Source: Streptomyces sp. NRRL F-2664 (GTDB lineage Bacteria > Actinomycetota > Actinomycetes > Streptomycetales > Streptomycetaceae). From it: 64,000 nucleotides of DNA. The stretch spans positions 62,001 to 126,000 of the forward strand of contig NZ_JOFX01000006.1 of assembly GCF_000719345.1 (NCBI RefSeq), read 5' to 3'. Both the position numbers and the translations under genes were made by a program. Positions 53,711 to 63,525 of the stretch are shown here, in pieces; position 1 is the stretch's first letter, and each line of letters begins with the position of its first letter. The notes under the pieces are model-generated. The model did no database searches. It was not told the origin of the DNA and saw nothing but the letters and a program-made list of their open reading frames with translations.

Positions 53711-56700
53711 TCAGTGGAGCGGTTGCAGAACCGGAACTCTAGGCAGGGTCACTACCGGATTCCTTCCGGTCACTCTGCGTGCAACCTGGGCGAGGATCGA
53801 CGTGATGCGGTGGGCGGGTGCGGGCGTGCCGATGCAGGCGGACAGTTCGGTGAGCTCCCTGCGCAGCACCTGGCCGGCCGCCCGGTCCTCGGCGTCGAGC
53901 GCCCGGCACAGCAGCTCGACGGCGGAGAGCAGGACGTGGTGGACGGGCTCCGCGCCCAGCAGCCGGATCGACTGGGCCAGCCGGTCGACGGCCCGGTCGA
54001 TGTGTCCGTCGGCGAGCTCCAGCGAGGCCAGGACGTAGAAGAGCTCGCCCATCCCGAACTCCAGGTTCATGTCCCGCAGGACGGCGTGCCCCTCCTCGAT
54101 GAACCGCCGGGCGGACGGATCGCGCAGCTCCAGCAGACTCAGGCCGAGGGTGAGTCCGCTGAACGCCTCGTACGGGCGGTCCCCCAGCTCGTGGAAGGCC
54201 GCGAGGGCGGTCTCCGCCTTCTCCCTCGCCTCCTGCAACTCCCCCCGGTGGCGCAGCACGACGGCCCAGTGCCGCAGCGCCAGGGCCTCCTCGCGCCGGT
54301 TGCCGGCCTGCCGGCTGAGCCGGACCGCATCCTGGAAGGCGGCCGAGGACAGCTCCCAGCGCCCCTGCTCGTAGCGGATCGTGCCCAGTTCGCGGGCGGC
54401 CAGCGCCTGCGCCAGCCGGTCGGCGCAGTCCCGTGCCACCCCGGCGGCCCGCGTCACCTCGGTGAGGGCGGGGCCGAGCCGCCCCAGCGCCCGCAGCGCC
54501 CCGGCCCGGATCACCAGGCACTCGCTGCGCAGGGCGTCGATGCCCAGCTCCTCGAAGACGGCGGCCGCCCGGTCGACGAGCTCCAGCCCGGCCTCGGGGT
54601 CCCGGCGGATGCACCGCAGGGACGCCAGCCTCAGGGACATGACGCCGACACCGAGGGTGTCGCCGTCGGCCTCGGCCGCCGCCAGGGCGAGCCGGTGGCC
54701 GGCCTCCCAGTCGTCGTAGAGGTGGCGCAGCTCCAGGAAGTCGGTCGTGCTGTCGGCCAGTTCCCACGCGACCCGGCCGAACCCGTTCGAGCAGGCCATG
54801 GCGACCGCGGACGCCAGGGCCGGGCGCTCCGCCTCGAACCACAAGTAGGGGTCCTCGACGATGTAGTCGACGTCGGACCGGTCGAATCCGTCGTAACGTT
54901 TCGCCACTCCCTGCGCGGCGGCCGGCCATCCCTGGGAGCGCTCACCGCTGATGCGCTGCGCCGCCGAGGCGGACAGGGTGAGCCACCCGTCCAGCACCCT
55001 GGCGAGCGCCTCCCGGCACTGTTCCCGCGAGTATTCGGCCTGCGCCCGCTCCCGGGCGTAGAGCCGGACGAGGTTGTGATAGCGGTACCGGGTCTGTCCG
55101 GCGACGTCGCATCCGATGACGTCCAGGAGCTGGGTGCTGACGAGTTCCTCGATCAGGTCCTCGGCCTCGTCGATGGTGATGCGCAGCAGCGGCGCAAGTA
55201 ACCAGGAGGCGAAGTCGGGCGCGTCGATCAGACCCAGGAGGCAGAACGCCTCGCGTTCGCGCGGCCCCAGCTCCTGGTAGCCGGTCGCGAGGGTGGCCCG
55301 CACCTCCAGGTCCCCGGAGACCAGGACGTCCAGGCGCCGCCGCTCGTCGGCGAGGCGGCGGGCGAAGCGGCTGATGCCGCCCTGGGAGTGCTGGGCGAGC
55401 CGGGCGGCCGCGATCCGAACGGCGAGGGGCAGGTACCCGCACAGCCGGGCGATCTCCGCCGTGGTCGCCTCGTCCCCGGCGACCCGGTCCCGTCCGGCGA
55501 TGCGTTCGATCAGGGCCCCGGACTCCTCCGCGTTGAACACGTCGAGGTCGACGTGGGTGGCGGATTCCAGGCCGGTGAGCCGCGGCCGGCTGGTGATCAG
55601 TACGACGCAGCCGGGCGAGCCGGGGAGCAGCGGTCTGACCTGCGCCTCGCTGACGGCGTCGTCGAGCAGGATGAGCATGCGGGAGGAGGCGGTCCGGCTG
55701 CGGAAGAGTTCGCTGCACTCCTCCAGGTCGTCCGGGATGCCCTCCTCGCCGACGCCGAGCGCGCGCAGGAAGCGTTTGAGCGCCACCAGGGGGTCGAGCG
55801 GCCGGGTGTCGGCCGTGCGCAGGCGTATGTACAGCTGCCCGTCGGGGAACTGCTCGGCCACCCGGCGCGCGGCCTGCACGGCCAGCGTGGACTTGCCGAC
55901 CCCGCCCTTGCCCGAGAGGGCGACGAGCGCCAGGGACTCCTTGTCCCCCGACGTCAGGGTGTCGCGGATGCGGCCGACCTGGTCGGCGCGTCCGGTGAAG
56001 TCGGCTATCGAGGGCGGGAGCTGCGCCGGCACCACCGGGACGATGGGCGACCACAGGCGCTCGGGTGCCTCGGCGGCGCTCTTGCGGGGCAGGTCGAGGC
56101 CGGGACCGCCGACCAGGATCGCCTCGTGGAGGCGTTGCAGCTCGCTGCCCGGCTCCAGGCCGAGTTCGTCGGCGATCAGGGTGCGCCCGGCCTGGTAGAC
56201 CGCGAGCGCGTCGGCCACCCGGCCGCAGCGGTAGAGCGCCAGCATCAGCTGTCCGCGCAGCCGCTCCCGCAGGGGCTGCTCCCCCACCAGCGCCTTGAGT
56301 TCGCTGACGAGTTCGCCGTGCCGGCCGAGCGCCAGCTCCGCCTCGATGCGCTCCATGAGGACGCCGATGCGGCGCTCCTCCAACGCCGGCGACTCGGTCC
56401 GTATCAACTCGTCCGTACCGTCGGCCAGTGGCTCCCCCCGCCACTGGGCCAGGCCGGTGCAGTACGCCTCCACGGCGTCGAGTTGACGCTCCTGTGCGAG
56501 CGCGGCCCGCGCGTCCGCGACCGACCGGTCGAAGGTGTGCAGGTCGAACCGGTGCCCACCGAGCTGGAGGCGGTAGCCGTTGCCGGATCTGATGATCAGG
56601 TCCGGCCCCAGCTCGCCGCGCAGTTGGGACACGCACTTCTGGATCTGGGCCACGGCGGTCGGCGGTGGCGATTCCCCCCACAGGATCGCGACCAGTCGTT

Positions 56701-56833
56701 CCACCGGGACGACGTGTTCGGAGCGGAGCAGCAACGCGGCGAGCACCGATCTGGTCTTGCGCCCGTTGAGTTTGACTGCGAGTCCGTCACGCCATGCCGT
56801 GATCGGCCCGAGAACACGGAACTCGAATGTCAC
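53711..56833 (-). CDS. AfsR/SARP-type transcriptional activator (BTAD, NB-ARC, TPR)
   Basis: 1040 residues. An OmpR-like winged helix (about 1-95; FRVLGPITAWRDG) and a BTAD domain (about 100-245) make the SARP core. An NB-ARC ATPase follows (about 285-560; Walker A GKGGVGKST near 308, LILLDDAVSEA near 385), then TPR-like helical repeats to the end. Large SARPs of this type switch on antibiotic clusters. It leads the minus-strand peptide/radical SAM operon (24-base gap to the peptide gene) and is divergent from the N-hydroxylase/NRPS operon. Candidate binding repeats lie 91 bases upstream. Confidence 0.95.
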   Translation of the reverse strand: MTFEFRVLGPITAWRDGLAVKLNGRKTRSVLAALLLRSEHVVPVERLVAILWGESPPPTAVAQIQKCVSQLRGELGPDLIIRSGNGYRLQLGGHRFDLHTFDRSVADARAALAQERQLDAVEAYCTGLAQWRGEPLADGTDELIRTESPALEERRIGVLMERIEAELALGRHGELVSELKALVGEQPLRERLRGQLMLALYRCGRVADALAVYQAGRTLIADELGLEPGSELQRLHEAILVGGPGLDLPRKSAAEAPERLWSPIVPVVPAQLPPSIADFTGRADQVGRIRDTLTSGDKESLALVALSGKGGVGKSTLAVQAARRVAEQFPDGQLYIRLRTADTRPLDPLVALKRFLRALGVGEEGIPDDLEECSELFRSRTASSRMLILLDDAVSEAQVRPLLPGSPGCVVLITSRPRLTGLESATHVDLDVFNAEESGALIERIAGRDRVAGDEATTAEIARLCGYLPLAVRIAAARLAQHSQGGISRFARRLADERRRLDVLVSGDLEVRATLATGYQELGPREREAFCLLGLIDAPDFASWLLAPLLRITIDEAEDLIEELVSTQLLDVIGCDVAGQTRYRYHNLVRLYARERAQAEYSREQCREALARVLDGWLTLSASAAQRISGERSQGWPAAAQGVAKRYDGFDRSDVDYIVEDPYLWFEAERPALASAVAMACSNGFGRVAWELADSTTDFLELRHLYDDWEAGHRLALAAAEADGDTLGVGVMSLRLASLRCIRRDPEAGLELVDRAAAVFEELGIDALRSECLVIRAGALRALGRLGPALTEVTRAAGVARDCADRLAQALAARELGTIRYEQGRWELSSAAFQDAVRLSRQAGNRREEALALRHWAVVLRHRGELQEAREKAETALAAFHELGDRPYEAFSGLTLGLSLLELRDPSARRFIEEGHAVLRDMNLEFGMGELFYVLASLELADGHIDRAVDRLAQSIRLLGAEPVHHVLLSAVELLCRALDAEDRAAGQVLRRELTELSACIGTPAPAHRITSILAQVARRVTGRNPVVTLPRVPVLQPLH

Positions 56834-56923
56834 TCAGCTCCCTTCTGATCCCGTCCGCCCTTACGCGGCAACGGGACACCGCCCCCACCTGATGACCTGC
56901 GCCTGTGGACGATACCGCACGGT

Positions 56924-56953
56924 CGGAAGCCCGGCGGAAGCCAATCGGTAGCG
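56924..56953. promoter_or_regulatory. Candidate SARP binding site: three direct repeats at 11-bp spacing
   Basis: CGGAAGCC begins at 56924, CGGAAGCC at 56935 and CGGTAGCG at 56946, an exact 11-base period (one helical turn). SARPs bind such direct heptamer-type repeats just upstream of a -10 box. The site lies between the divergent SARP and 69-residue peptide genes. Confidence 0.7.
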
Positions 56954-57004
56954 GTGAGTGAAAAGCTCATTACATCCCGGACGCCGACGGAAGCTGCAGT
57001 TCAA

Positions 57005-57214
57005 ATGACCAGAAATGCGGACACCGAAGGCGCGGCTGCGGACACCGCCGGCCTCTCGTCGGCAAGCGACCTCACCGGCCCGGAAGCCGCAGAGTGGGCG
57101 GTCCCGCACGCAGCGGGCGCCTTCAGCGACGGCGCGTTCTTCGCCGGCCGGCATGCGGCCGGGCCGTACTCCGACGGCGCTTGCGCGGACGTGCAGGCGG
57201 TCTCCCGTCCGTGA
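57005..57214 (+). CDS. Small peptide gene with an internal 15-residue duplication
   Basis: 69 residues from the ATG at 57005. A GTG at 56954 would add 17 codons with AT-rich third positions that look untranslated. The C-terminal half contains two copies of a 15-residue unit, HAAGAFSDGAFFAGR (35-49) and HAAGPYSDGACADVQ (50-64), sharing HAAGxxSDGA. The N-terminal half is acidic. It lies 52 bases upstream of the N-hydroxylase on the same strand and beside the SARP repeats. No family is recognised. It could be a peptide scaffold or RiPP-like precursor, or a small structural protein. Confidence 0.6.
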   Translation: MTRNADTEGAAADTAGLSSASDLTGPEAAEWAVPHAAGAFSDGAFFAGRHAAGPYSDGACADVQAVSRP

Positions 57215-57266
57215 CCCAGCCGGCATGCCGACGGCATGCCGTGCCATTCAACTTTGGAGGATCAGC

Positions 57267-58604
<1,338 letters not shown>

Positions 58605-58615
58605 GAGAGACGATC

Positions 58616-59995
58616 ATGCAGACGCTCGAAGCGAGCTCACCGAGACCGGCTGTCGACCTCACCCGGCCCGGACCCAACGGCCGTGTGCTGCTCGACAGCC
58701 AGGCCGCCACCGAGTCCAACGCCCGCACCTACCCGCGCCGGATCCCGGTCGCGATCGCCGAGGCCTCCGGGTCCCACATCACCGACGTCGACGGCCGCCG
58801 CTACATCGACTTCCTCTCCGGCGCGGGCGTCCTCGCGCTGGGCCACAACCACCCGGAGCTGGTCGCGGCCGTGACCGCTCAGCTGCCGAAACTGACGCAC
58901 GGCCTCGACTTCCCGACCCCGGTGCGCGACGAGTTCAAACGCCGGCAGATCGGGATGCTCCCGGAGAACATCCGGGACGACTACAAGATGCACTTCTGCG
59001 GTCCCACCGGCTCCGACGCCGTCGAGGCCGCGATCAAGCTGTGCAAGAAGGCGACCGGCCGCGGCCAGGTCGTCGTCTTCCAGGGGGCCTACCACGGCTC
59101 CACCCAGGGCGCCATGTCCCTGACCTCGGAGCACGCGCCGAAAACCGGTCTGCACAACCTGCTGCCCGGCATCCACTTCACCCCCTACTCCTACTGCCAT
59201 CGCTGCCCCGTCGGCCTGGCTCCCCAGAACTGCAGCACCAACTGCGCCGAGGTCCTGGTCAACACCCTCACCGACACCCACGGCGGGGTGCAGCTGCCGG
59301 CCGCGATCATCATGGAGCTGGTCCAAGGCGAGGGCGGCGCCATCCCGGCCCGCCGGGAGTTCGTCCACCGGGTCGCCGACACCGCTCGAGAGCTCGGCAT
59401 CCCGCTGATCGTGGACGAGGTCCAGACCGGCTGCGGCCGTACCGGCACCTGGTTCGCCTTCGAGCAGTACGGCATCACACCCGACGTCGTCGTGGCCTCC
59501 AAGGGCCTGTCCGGGATGGGTCTGCCGGTCGCCGCCATCCTCTACCGCAAACACCTGGACACCTGGACGCCCGGCAGCCACATCGGCACCTTCCGCGGCA
59601 ACAACCTCGCCTTCGCCAGCGCCAACGCCTTCCTGGACGTCGTCGAGCGCGAGGACCTGCTCGCCCACGTACGCAAGATCGGCGACCACCTGCTCGGCGA
59701 GCTGACCCTGCTCGGCGACAGCCCGCTGGTCTCCGACGTACGCGGCCTCGGCCTCATGCTCGGCATGGAGATGGCCGCCGCCGGGACGGCCGACGCCACC
59801 GGCGTCGCCGCCAGGTTCCAGCAGGAGGCACTGCGCCGGGGCCTGATCGTCGAACTCGGCGGACGGGGCGACAGCGTCGTGCGACTGCTGCCGCCGCTGA
59901 ACATCACCGTCGAGATCGCCGACGAGGCCGTGGCGATCCTGCGCGACGCCCTCACCACGCTGGAGGCGGAACTCGCCGCGGAGGCCGGCCGATGA
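58616..59995 (+). CDS. Diaminobutyrate-2-oxoglutarate aminotransferase (class III, PLP)
   Basis: 459 residues. It converts aspartate 4-semialdehyde and glutamate to L-2,4-diaminobutyrate. The class III fold is clear: FLSGAGVLALGHNHPE near 67, HFCGPTGSDAVEAAIKL near 124, the cofactor-contact DEVQTGCGRTG near 268 and the PLP Lys in ASKGLSGMG near 300. A Cys-rich loop (YCHRCPVGLAPQNC near 193) is typical of the DAB aminotransferase branch (EctB/DdaB/PvdH-like). The ATG at 58616 follows GAGAGAGACG. It is coupled to the next gene by an ATGA overlap. Confidence 0.92.
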   Translation: MQTLEASSPRPAVDLTRPGPNGRVLLDSQAATESNARTYPRRIPVAIAEASGSHITDVDGRRYIDFLSGAGVLALGHNHPELVAAVTAQLPKLTHGLDFPTPVRDEFKRRQIGMLPENIRDDYKMHFCGPTGSDAVEAAIKLCKKATGRGQVVVFQGAYHGSTQGAMSLTSEHAPKTGLHNLLPGIHFTPYSYCHRCPVGLAPQNCSTNCAEVLVNTLTDTHGGVQLPAAIIMELVQGEGGAIPARREFVHRVADTARELGIPLIVDEVQTGCGRTGTWFAFEQYGITPDVVVASKGLSGMGLPVAAILYRKHLDTWTPGSHIGTFRGNNLAFASANAFLDVVEREDLLAHVRKIGDHLLGELTLLGDSPLVSDVRGLGLMLGMEMAAAGTADATGVAARFQQEALRRGLIVELGGRGDSVVRLLPPLNITVEIADEAVAILRDALTTLEAELAAEAGR

Positions 59996-60810
59996 GCACC
60001 CTCGTGTCCGGACGGGCCGGCCGCCCGCCGCGCATCGGCATCGTCAACCTGATGCCGAACGCGGAGCAGTACGAGAACTGGCTGATGCCGCAGCTGTCCC
60101 TGTCGGGACCCTTCGAACTGCAGTGGATCAGGATCTCCTCCCGCCGCTACCGCCTCGACGACCCGGCCCGCATCGCCGCGACGTACCGCACCTACCAGGA
60201 GGCCACCGCGGACGCACCGCTGGACGGCCTGATCGTCAGCGGCGCGGCGGTGGAGCACCTCCCCTTCGAGGAGGTGCGGTTCATGGACGAGCTGAACGAC
60301 ATGGTGCAGGACGTCCACGCGCAGGGGTCGCCGCTGCTCGGCCTGTGCTGGGGCGCGATGGGTGTGGGCCACCTGGTCTACGGGCTGCCCAAGGACACCT
60401 ACTCCGAGAAGATCTCGGGGATGTACGAGACCGAGCTGCTGGCGCAGGACGGTCCCATCGCCTCCGCCCTCGACGACCGCTTCTGGTCCACGCACAGCCG
60501 CTTCGCCGGCTTCGACGACAAGGCACTGGACGCCAGCACCACGGTCCGGGCACTGGCGCGGGCCGAGGGCGCGGGCACGGTCATCGCCGAGTCCTACGAC
60601 CACTCCGTGCTGATGCACACCGGCCACCCCGAGTACTACGGCTCGCGCCTGGCCGAGGAGTACCACCGGGACGTGGGCCAGCAGGTGGCGGGCGTACGGG
60701 CACCGGTCGGCGTGGACCTGGACCGGCCGCTGCGGCTGTGGCGCAGCCACAGCCTGGCGTTCTTCGCGAGCTGGGTCCGGCTGGTCGGCGACCAGTCGGC
60801 CGCGCGGTAG
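59992..60810 (+). CDS. Homoserine O-acyltransferase (MetA-like) of the NRPS cluster
   Basis: 272 residues from the ATG at 59992. The MetA class I glutamine-amidotransferase-like fold is clear: RIGIVNLMPNAEQYENWL near 15, the nucleophile Cys in GLCWGAMGVGHLVYG near 116, and a conserved Tyr-Asp-His and HPEYYGSRLAEEY region near 206. MetA enzymes acylate homoserine with succinyl- or acetyl-CoA. It is slightly shorter than E. coli MetA (309). Streptomyces normally use MetX for methionine, so a MetA inside a secondary-metabolite operon probably makes an activated homoserine-type building block. Confidence 0.88.
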   Translation: MSTLVSGRAGRPPRIGIVNLMPNAEQYENWLMPQLSLSGPFELQWIRISSRRYRLDDPARIAATYRTYQEATADAPLDGLIVSGAAVEHLPFEEVRFMDELNDMVQDVHAQGSPLLGLCWGAMGVGHLVYGLPKDTYSEKISGMYETELLAQDGPIASALDDRFWSTHSRFAGFDDKALDASTTVRALARAEGAGTVIAESYDHSVLMHTGHPEYYGSRLAEEYHRDVGQQVAGVRAPVGVDLDRPLRLWRSHSLAFFASWVRLVGDQSAAR

Positions 60811-60826
60811 AGGACGGGGAGGACCA

Positions 60827-62137
60827 GTGTCACCACAGTCACCCCTGTCCCCCGTGGCCCCCGTGGCCGATGTGGCCCCCGTGACCGCGACCGGCCCCAC
60901 CGGGCGGCCCCTGCGCCCGGTGGTGTGGAAGTTCGGCGGCTCCTCGGTGGGCGACATGGACCGGCTGCGCCGGGTCGCGCAGCGCCTGGTCGATGCCAGG
61001 CGCGCCGGCGCGGACGTCGTCGCGGTCCTGTCCGCGATGTCGGACACCACCGACGACCTGCTGGAGATGGCGAACGTCCTGACGGCGCAGCCCGACGCTC
61101 GGGAGCTGGACGCGCTCCTGGCGGTGGGCGAGTCCATGTCGTGCGCCCTCGCGGCGATCGCCGTGCACGAGCTGGGCGAACGTGCCGTCTCCCTGAACGG
61201 CCGCCAGGCCGGTGTGCTGACCGACACCGCGCACGGCAACGCCCGTATGCAGTCGATCGACCCGCAACGGATCGTGGCGGCCCTGGAACAGGGGCTGATC
61301 GTGCTGGTCACCGGCTACCAGGGCGTCACCGACGACGGTGACGTCACCACCCTGGGCCGCGGCGGCTCGGACGCCTCGGCCATCGCCGTGGCGGCCGCGC
61401 TCGGCCTGCCCGAGTGCGACATCTGGACCGACGTGCCCGGCGTCTTCACCGCCGACCCCCGGGTGGTCCCCGACGCACGGCGCCTGGACCGGCTCAGCCA
61501 CGAGGCGATGCTCCAGCTCGCCGAGGCGGGCGCCCAGGTGATGCAGCCGCGCGCGGTGGAGCTCGCGGCGGCGCACGGCGTCGCCATCCACGTCCGCTCC
61601 TCGTTCACCGGCGAGCCGGGCACCTGGATCACAGAAGGCAGGGAGGACAACGACATGTTCGAGACCGCCAGGATCACCGGCGTCGCCCACCGTCGGCACG
61701 ACCCGCTCTACCAGGTCGACGGCCTGACGCCGGCGCAGGTCTCGGCGGCGCTCGCCGGCCACGGCCTGCCCGTCGGCTCCATCATCGGCAGCCCGGGCGA
61801 GCTCCGCTTCACCTCGCCCGGCGCCGAACCGCAGGCGGTCATCGCCGCCCTCGGCGACATAGGCGCCGCCGTCGCGGTCCACGACGAGGACCTCGGCAGT
61901 GTGAGCGTGGCCGGGGACGCCTGCGGCAACCGGTCCGAGGTCACCCTGCAGATCCTCGAATCGCTGGAGCGCACCGGGATCCGCCCGGTGCTGGTCACCA
62001 GCACCCCCAGCCGGGTCTCCTGCCACGTCGCCTCCGGCGCGGTCGACGAGGCCGCCCGGGTCCTGCACAGCGCCTTCGGCCTGCACACCGACGCTGCTGC
62101 CGCGCCGCAGCCCGTCGGCGCGGGACGAGCCAACTGA
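60827..62137 (+). CDS. Aspartate kinase of the NRPS cluster
   Basis: 436 residues from the GTG at 60827, after GGGGAGGACCA. It phosphorylates aspartate, feeding aspartate semialdehyde, homoserine and diaminobutyrate. Motifs: WKFGGSSVGDMDRL near 29, TTLGRGGSDASAIA near 173, DIWTDVPGVFTADPR near 198 and VMQPRAVELAAAHG near 237. Two ACT domains occupy about 275-420. The N-terminus has an extra 25-residue Pro/Val/Ala stretch before the kinase core. As a second copy inside a cluster it may be less sensitive to lysine/threonine feedback; that is inference. Confidence 0.92.
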   Translation: MSPQSPLSPVAPVADVAPVTATGPTGRPLRPVVWKFGGSSVGDMDRLRRVAQRLVDARRAGADVVAVLSAMSDTTDDLLEMANVLTAQPDARELDALLAVGESMSCALAAIAVHELGERAVSLNGRQAGVLTDTAHGNARMQSIDPQRIVAALEQGLIVLVTGYQGVTDDGDVTTLGRGGSDASAIAVAAALGLPECDIWTDVPGVFTADPRVVPDARRLDRLSHEAMLQLAEAGAQVMQPRAVELAAAHGVAIHVRSSFTGEPGTWITEGREDNDMFETARITGVAHRRHDPLYQVDGLTPAQVSAALAGHGLPVGSIIGSPGELRFTSPGAEPQAVIAALGDIGAAVAVHDEDLGSVSVAGDACGNRSEVTLQILESLERTGIRPVLVTSTPSRVSCHVASGAVDEAARVLHSAFGLHTDAAAAPQPVGAGRAN

Positions 62138-62149
62138 GAGGGCGGGAGC

Positions 62150-63472
62150 ATGACCACCACGCAGGCGCGTGAGGACACCGCGGGCCGACGCGGCGTCCTC
62201 GCCAACCGGGACTTCGTCAAACTCTGGAGCGGGCAGACGGTCTCGCTCGTCGGCTCACAGGTGACCGACATCGCGCTGCCGCTGGCGGCGGTCATCACCC
62301 TGAACGCCAGCGCGTTCCAGATCGGCCTGCTCAATGTCGCCAGGTTCGCCCCGTACGTACTGGTGACTCTGCTGGCCGGAGTCTGGTTCGACCGGCGGCG
62401 CAGGCGGCCGACCCTGATCGCGGCCGACGCGGTCCGGGTGCTGCTCATCGGCGCCCTGCCGCTGGCGCACCTGCTCGGCGTGCTCTCGCTCCCGTGGCTC
62501 TACGCCGTCGGGTTCCTGGCCGGCGTGGCGACGGTCCTGTTCGATGTGGGGATCCTCTCCTACATCCCGGGACTCGTCGACAAGGACGACCTGGCGGACG
62601 CGAACAGCAAGATGACCGCCAGCTACTCGGTGGCCGGTATCGCCGGCCCCGGCCTGGCCGGCTTCCTCGTCGGCGCGCTGACCGCGCCCGTCGCGCTGAC
62701 CGTGGGAGCCGCCACCTACCTGGCCTCGGCCCTGGCCCTGTGGTGGATCCGCAGGCCCGAGGCCGAGCCGGAGCAGCCCGCCGAACGCACGTCGGTACGC
62801 GCCGACATCGTCGAGGGCCTGCGCACCGTGGTCGGCAGCCGCATCCTGCGGCACCTGGCCACCCAGTCGGCCGTGTTCAACCTCTTCGAGAACGTCATGA
62901 CGACCGTCTTCCTGGTGTACGCGGTCAGGACACTGGACCTCAGCCCGTTCCAGCTCGGCCTGGTCGTCGGCGCCGGCTCGGTCGGCGCGCTGCTCGGCGC
63001 GACGTTCTCCGGACGGATCAGCAGGCGCCTGGGCTTCGGCCCGGCGCTGCGCCTGGTCACGCTCCTGGCCTGCCTGTCGCCCGTACTGCTGCTCGTACCC
63101 GGCGACAAGGGCCTGCTCTCCCTGCTGGTGCTGGGCGCGACCCTGGCCGTGCACGGCTTCAACCTGGCCGTCTTCAACGTCAACTCGCTCACCCTGCGCC
63201 AGACCGTGACACCGGCCCGCCTGCTGGGGCGGATGAACGCCAGCTACCGCCTCATCCTCTACGGCACCATCCCGCTCGGCGCCCTGCTGGCCGGCTCGCT
63301 GGCCTCCGTGTTCGGGCTCCGCACCGCCCTGGCCGCCGGCGTCGCAGGCATCGTGCTGCCGGCCGCGTGGATCACCTTCTCGCCCGTCTACCGGTTGCGC
63401 GAGATGCCACAGGGCCCCGAAGAAGCCGAGCCGGCCACAAGCGTCGCGCCGTCACGCGCGGCCGAGTCGTGA
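62150..63472 (+). CDS. MFS exporter of the NRPS cluster
   Basis: 440 residues with about twelve transmembrane helices. It fits the MFS_3/EntS-like branch used to export siderophores and peptides: NRDFVKLWSGQTVSLVGSQV near 20, the RRRRRPTLIAADAVRVLL loop near 82 and a central hydrophilic loop (about 200-225) between the two halves. It begins 12 bases after the aspartate kinase stop, with GAGGGCGGGAGC upstream of the ATG. It probably exports the NRPS product. Confidence 0.9.
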   Translation: MTTTQAREDTAGRRGVLANRDFVKLWSGQTVSLVGSQVTDIALPLAAVITLNASAFQIGLLNVARFAPYVLVTLLAGVWFDRRRRRPTLIAADAVRVLLIGALPLAHLLGVLSLPWLYAVGFLAGVATVLFDVGILSYIPGLVDKDDLADANSKMTASYSVAGIAGPGLAGFLVGALTAPVALTVGAATYLASALALWWIRRPEAEPEQPAERTSVRADIVEGLRTVVGSRILRHLATQSAVFNLFENVMTTVFLVYAVRTLDLSPFQLGLVVGAGSVGALLGATFSGRISRRLGFGPALRLVTLLACLSPVLLLVPGDKGLLSLLVLGATLAVHGFNLAVFNVNSLTLRQTVTPARLLGRMNASYRLILYGTIPLGALLAGSLASVFGLRTALAAGVAGIVLPAAWITFSPVYRLREMPQGPEEAEPATSVAPSRAAES

Positions 63473-63525
63473 CCGCACCCCGGACGCTGCCCCCTCCCCT
63501 TGCCTGAAAGAAGGACCACCCAGTC

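Noticed and set aside
56954..57004. An upstream GTG start for the 69-residue peptide gene.
   Set aside because: The 17 extra codons have many A or T third positions and no ribosome site, unlike the rest of the gene, and they would begin on the edge of the SARP repeat site.
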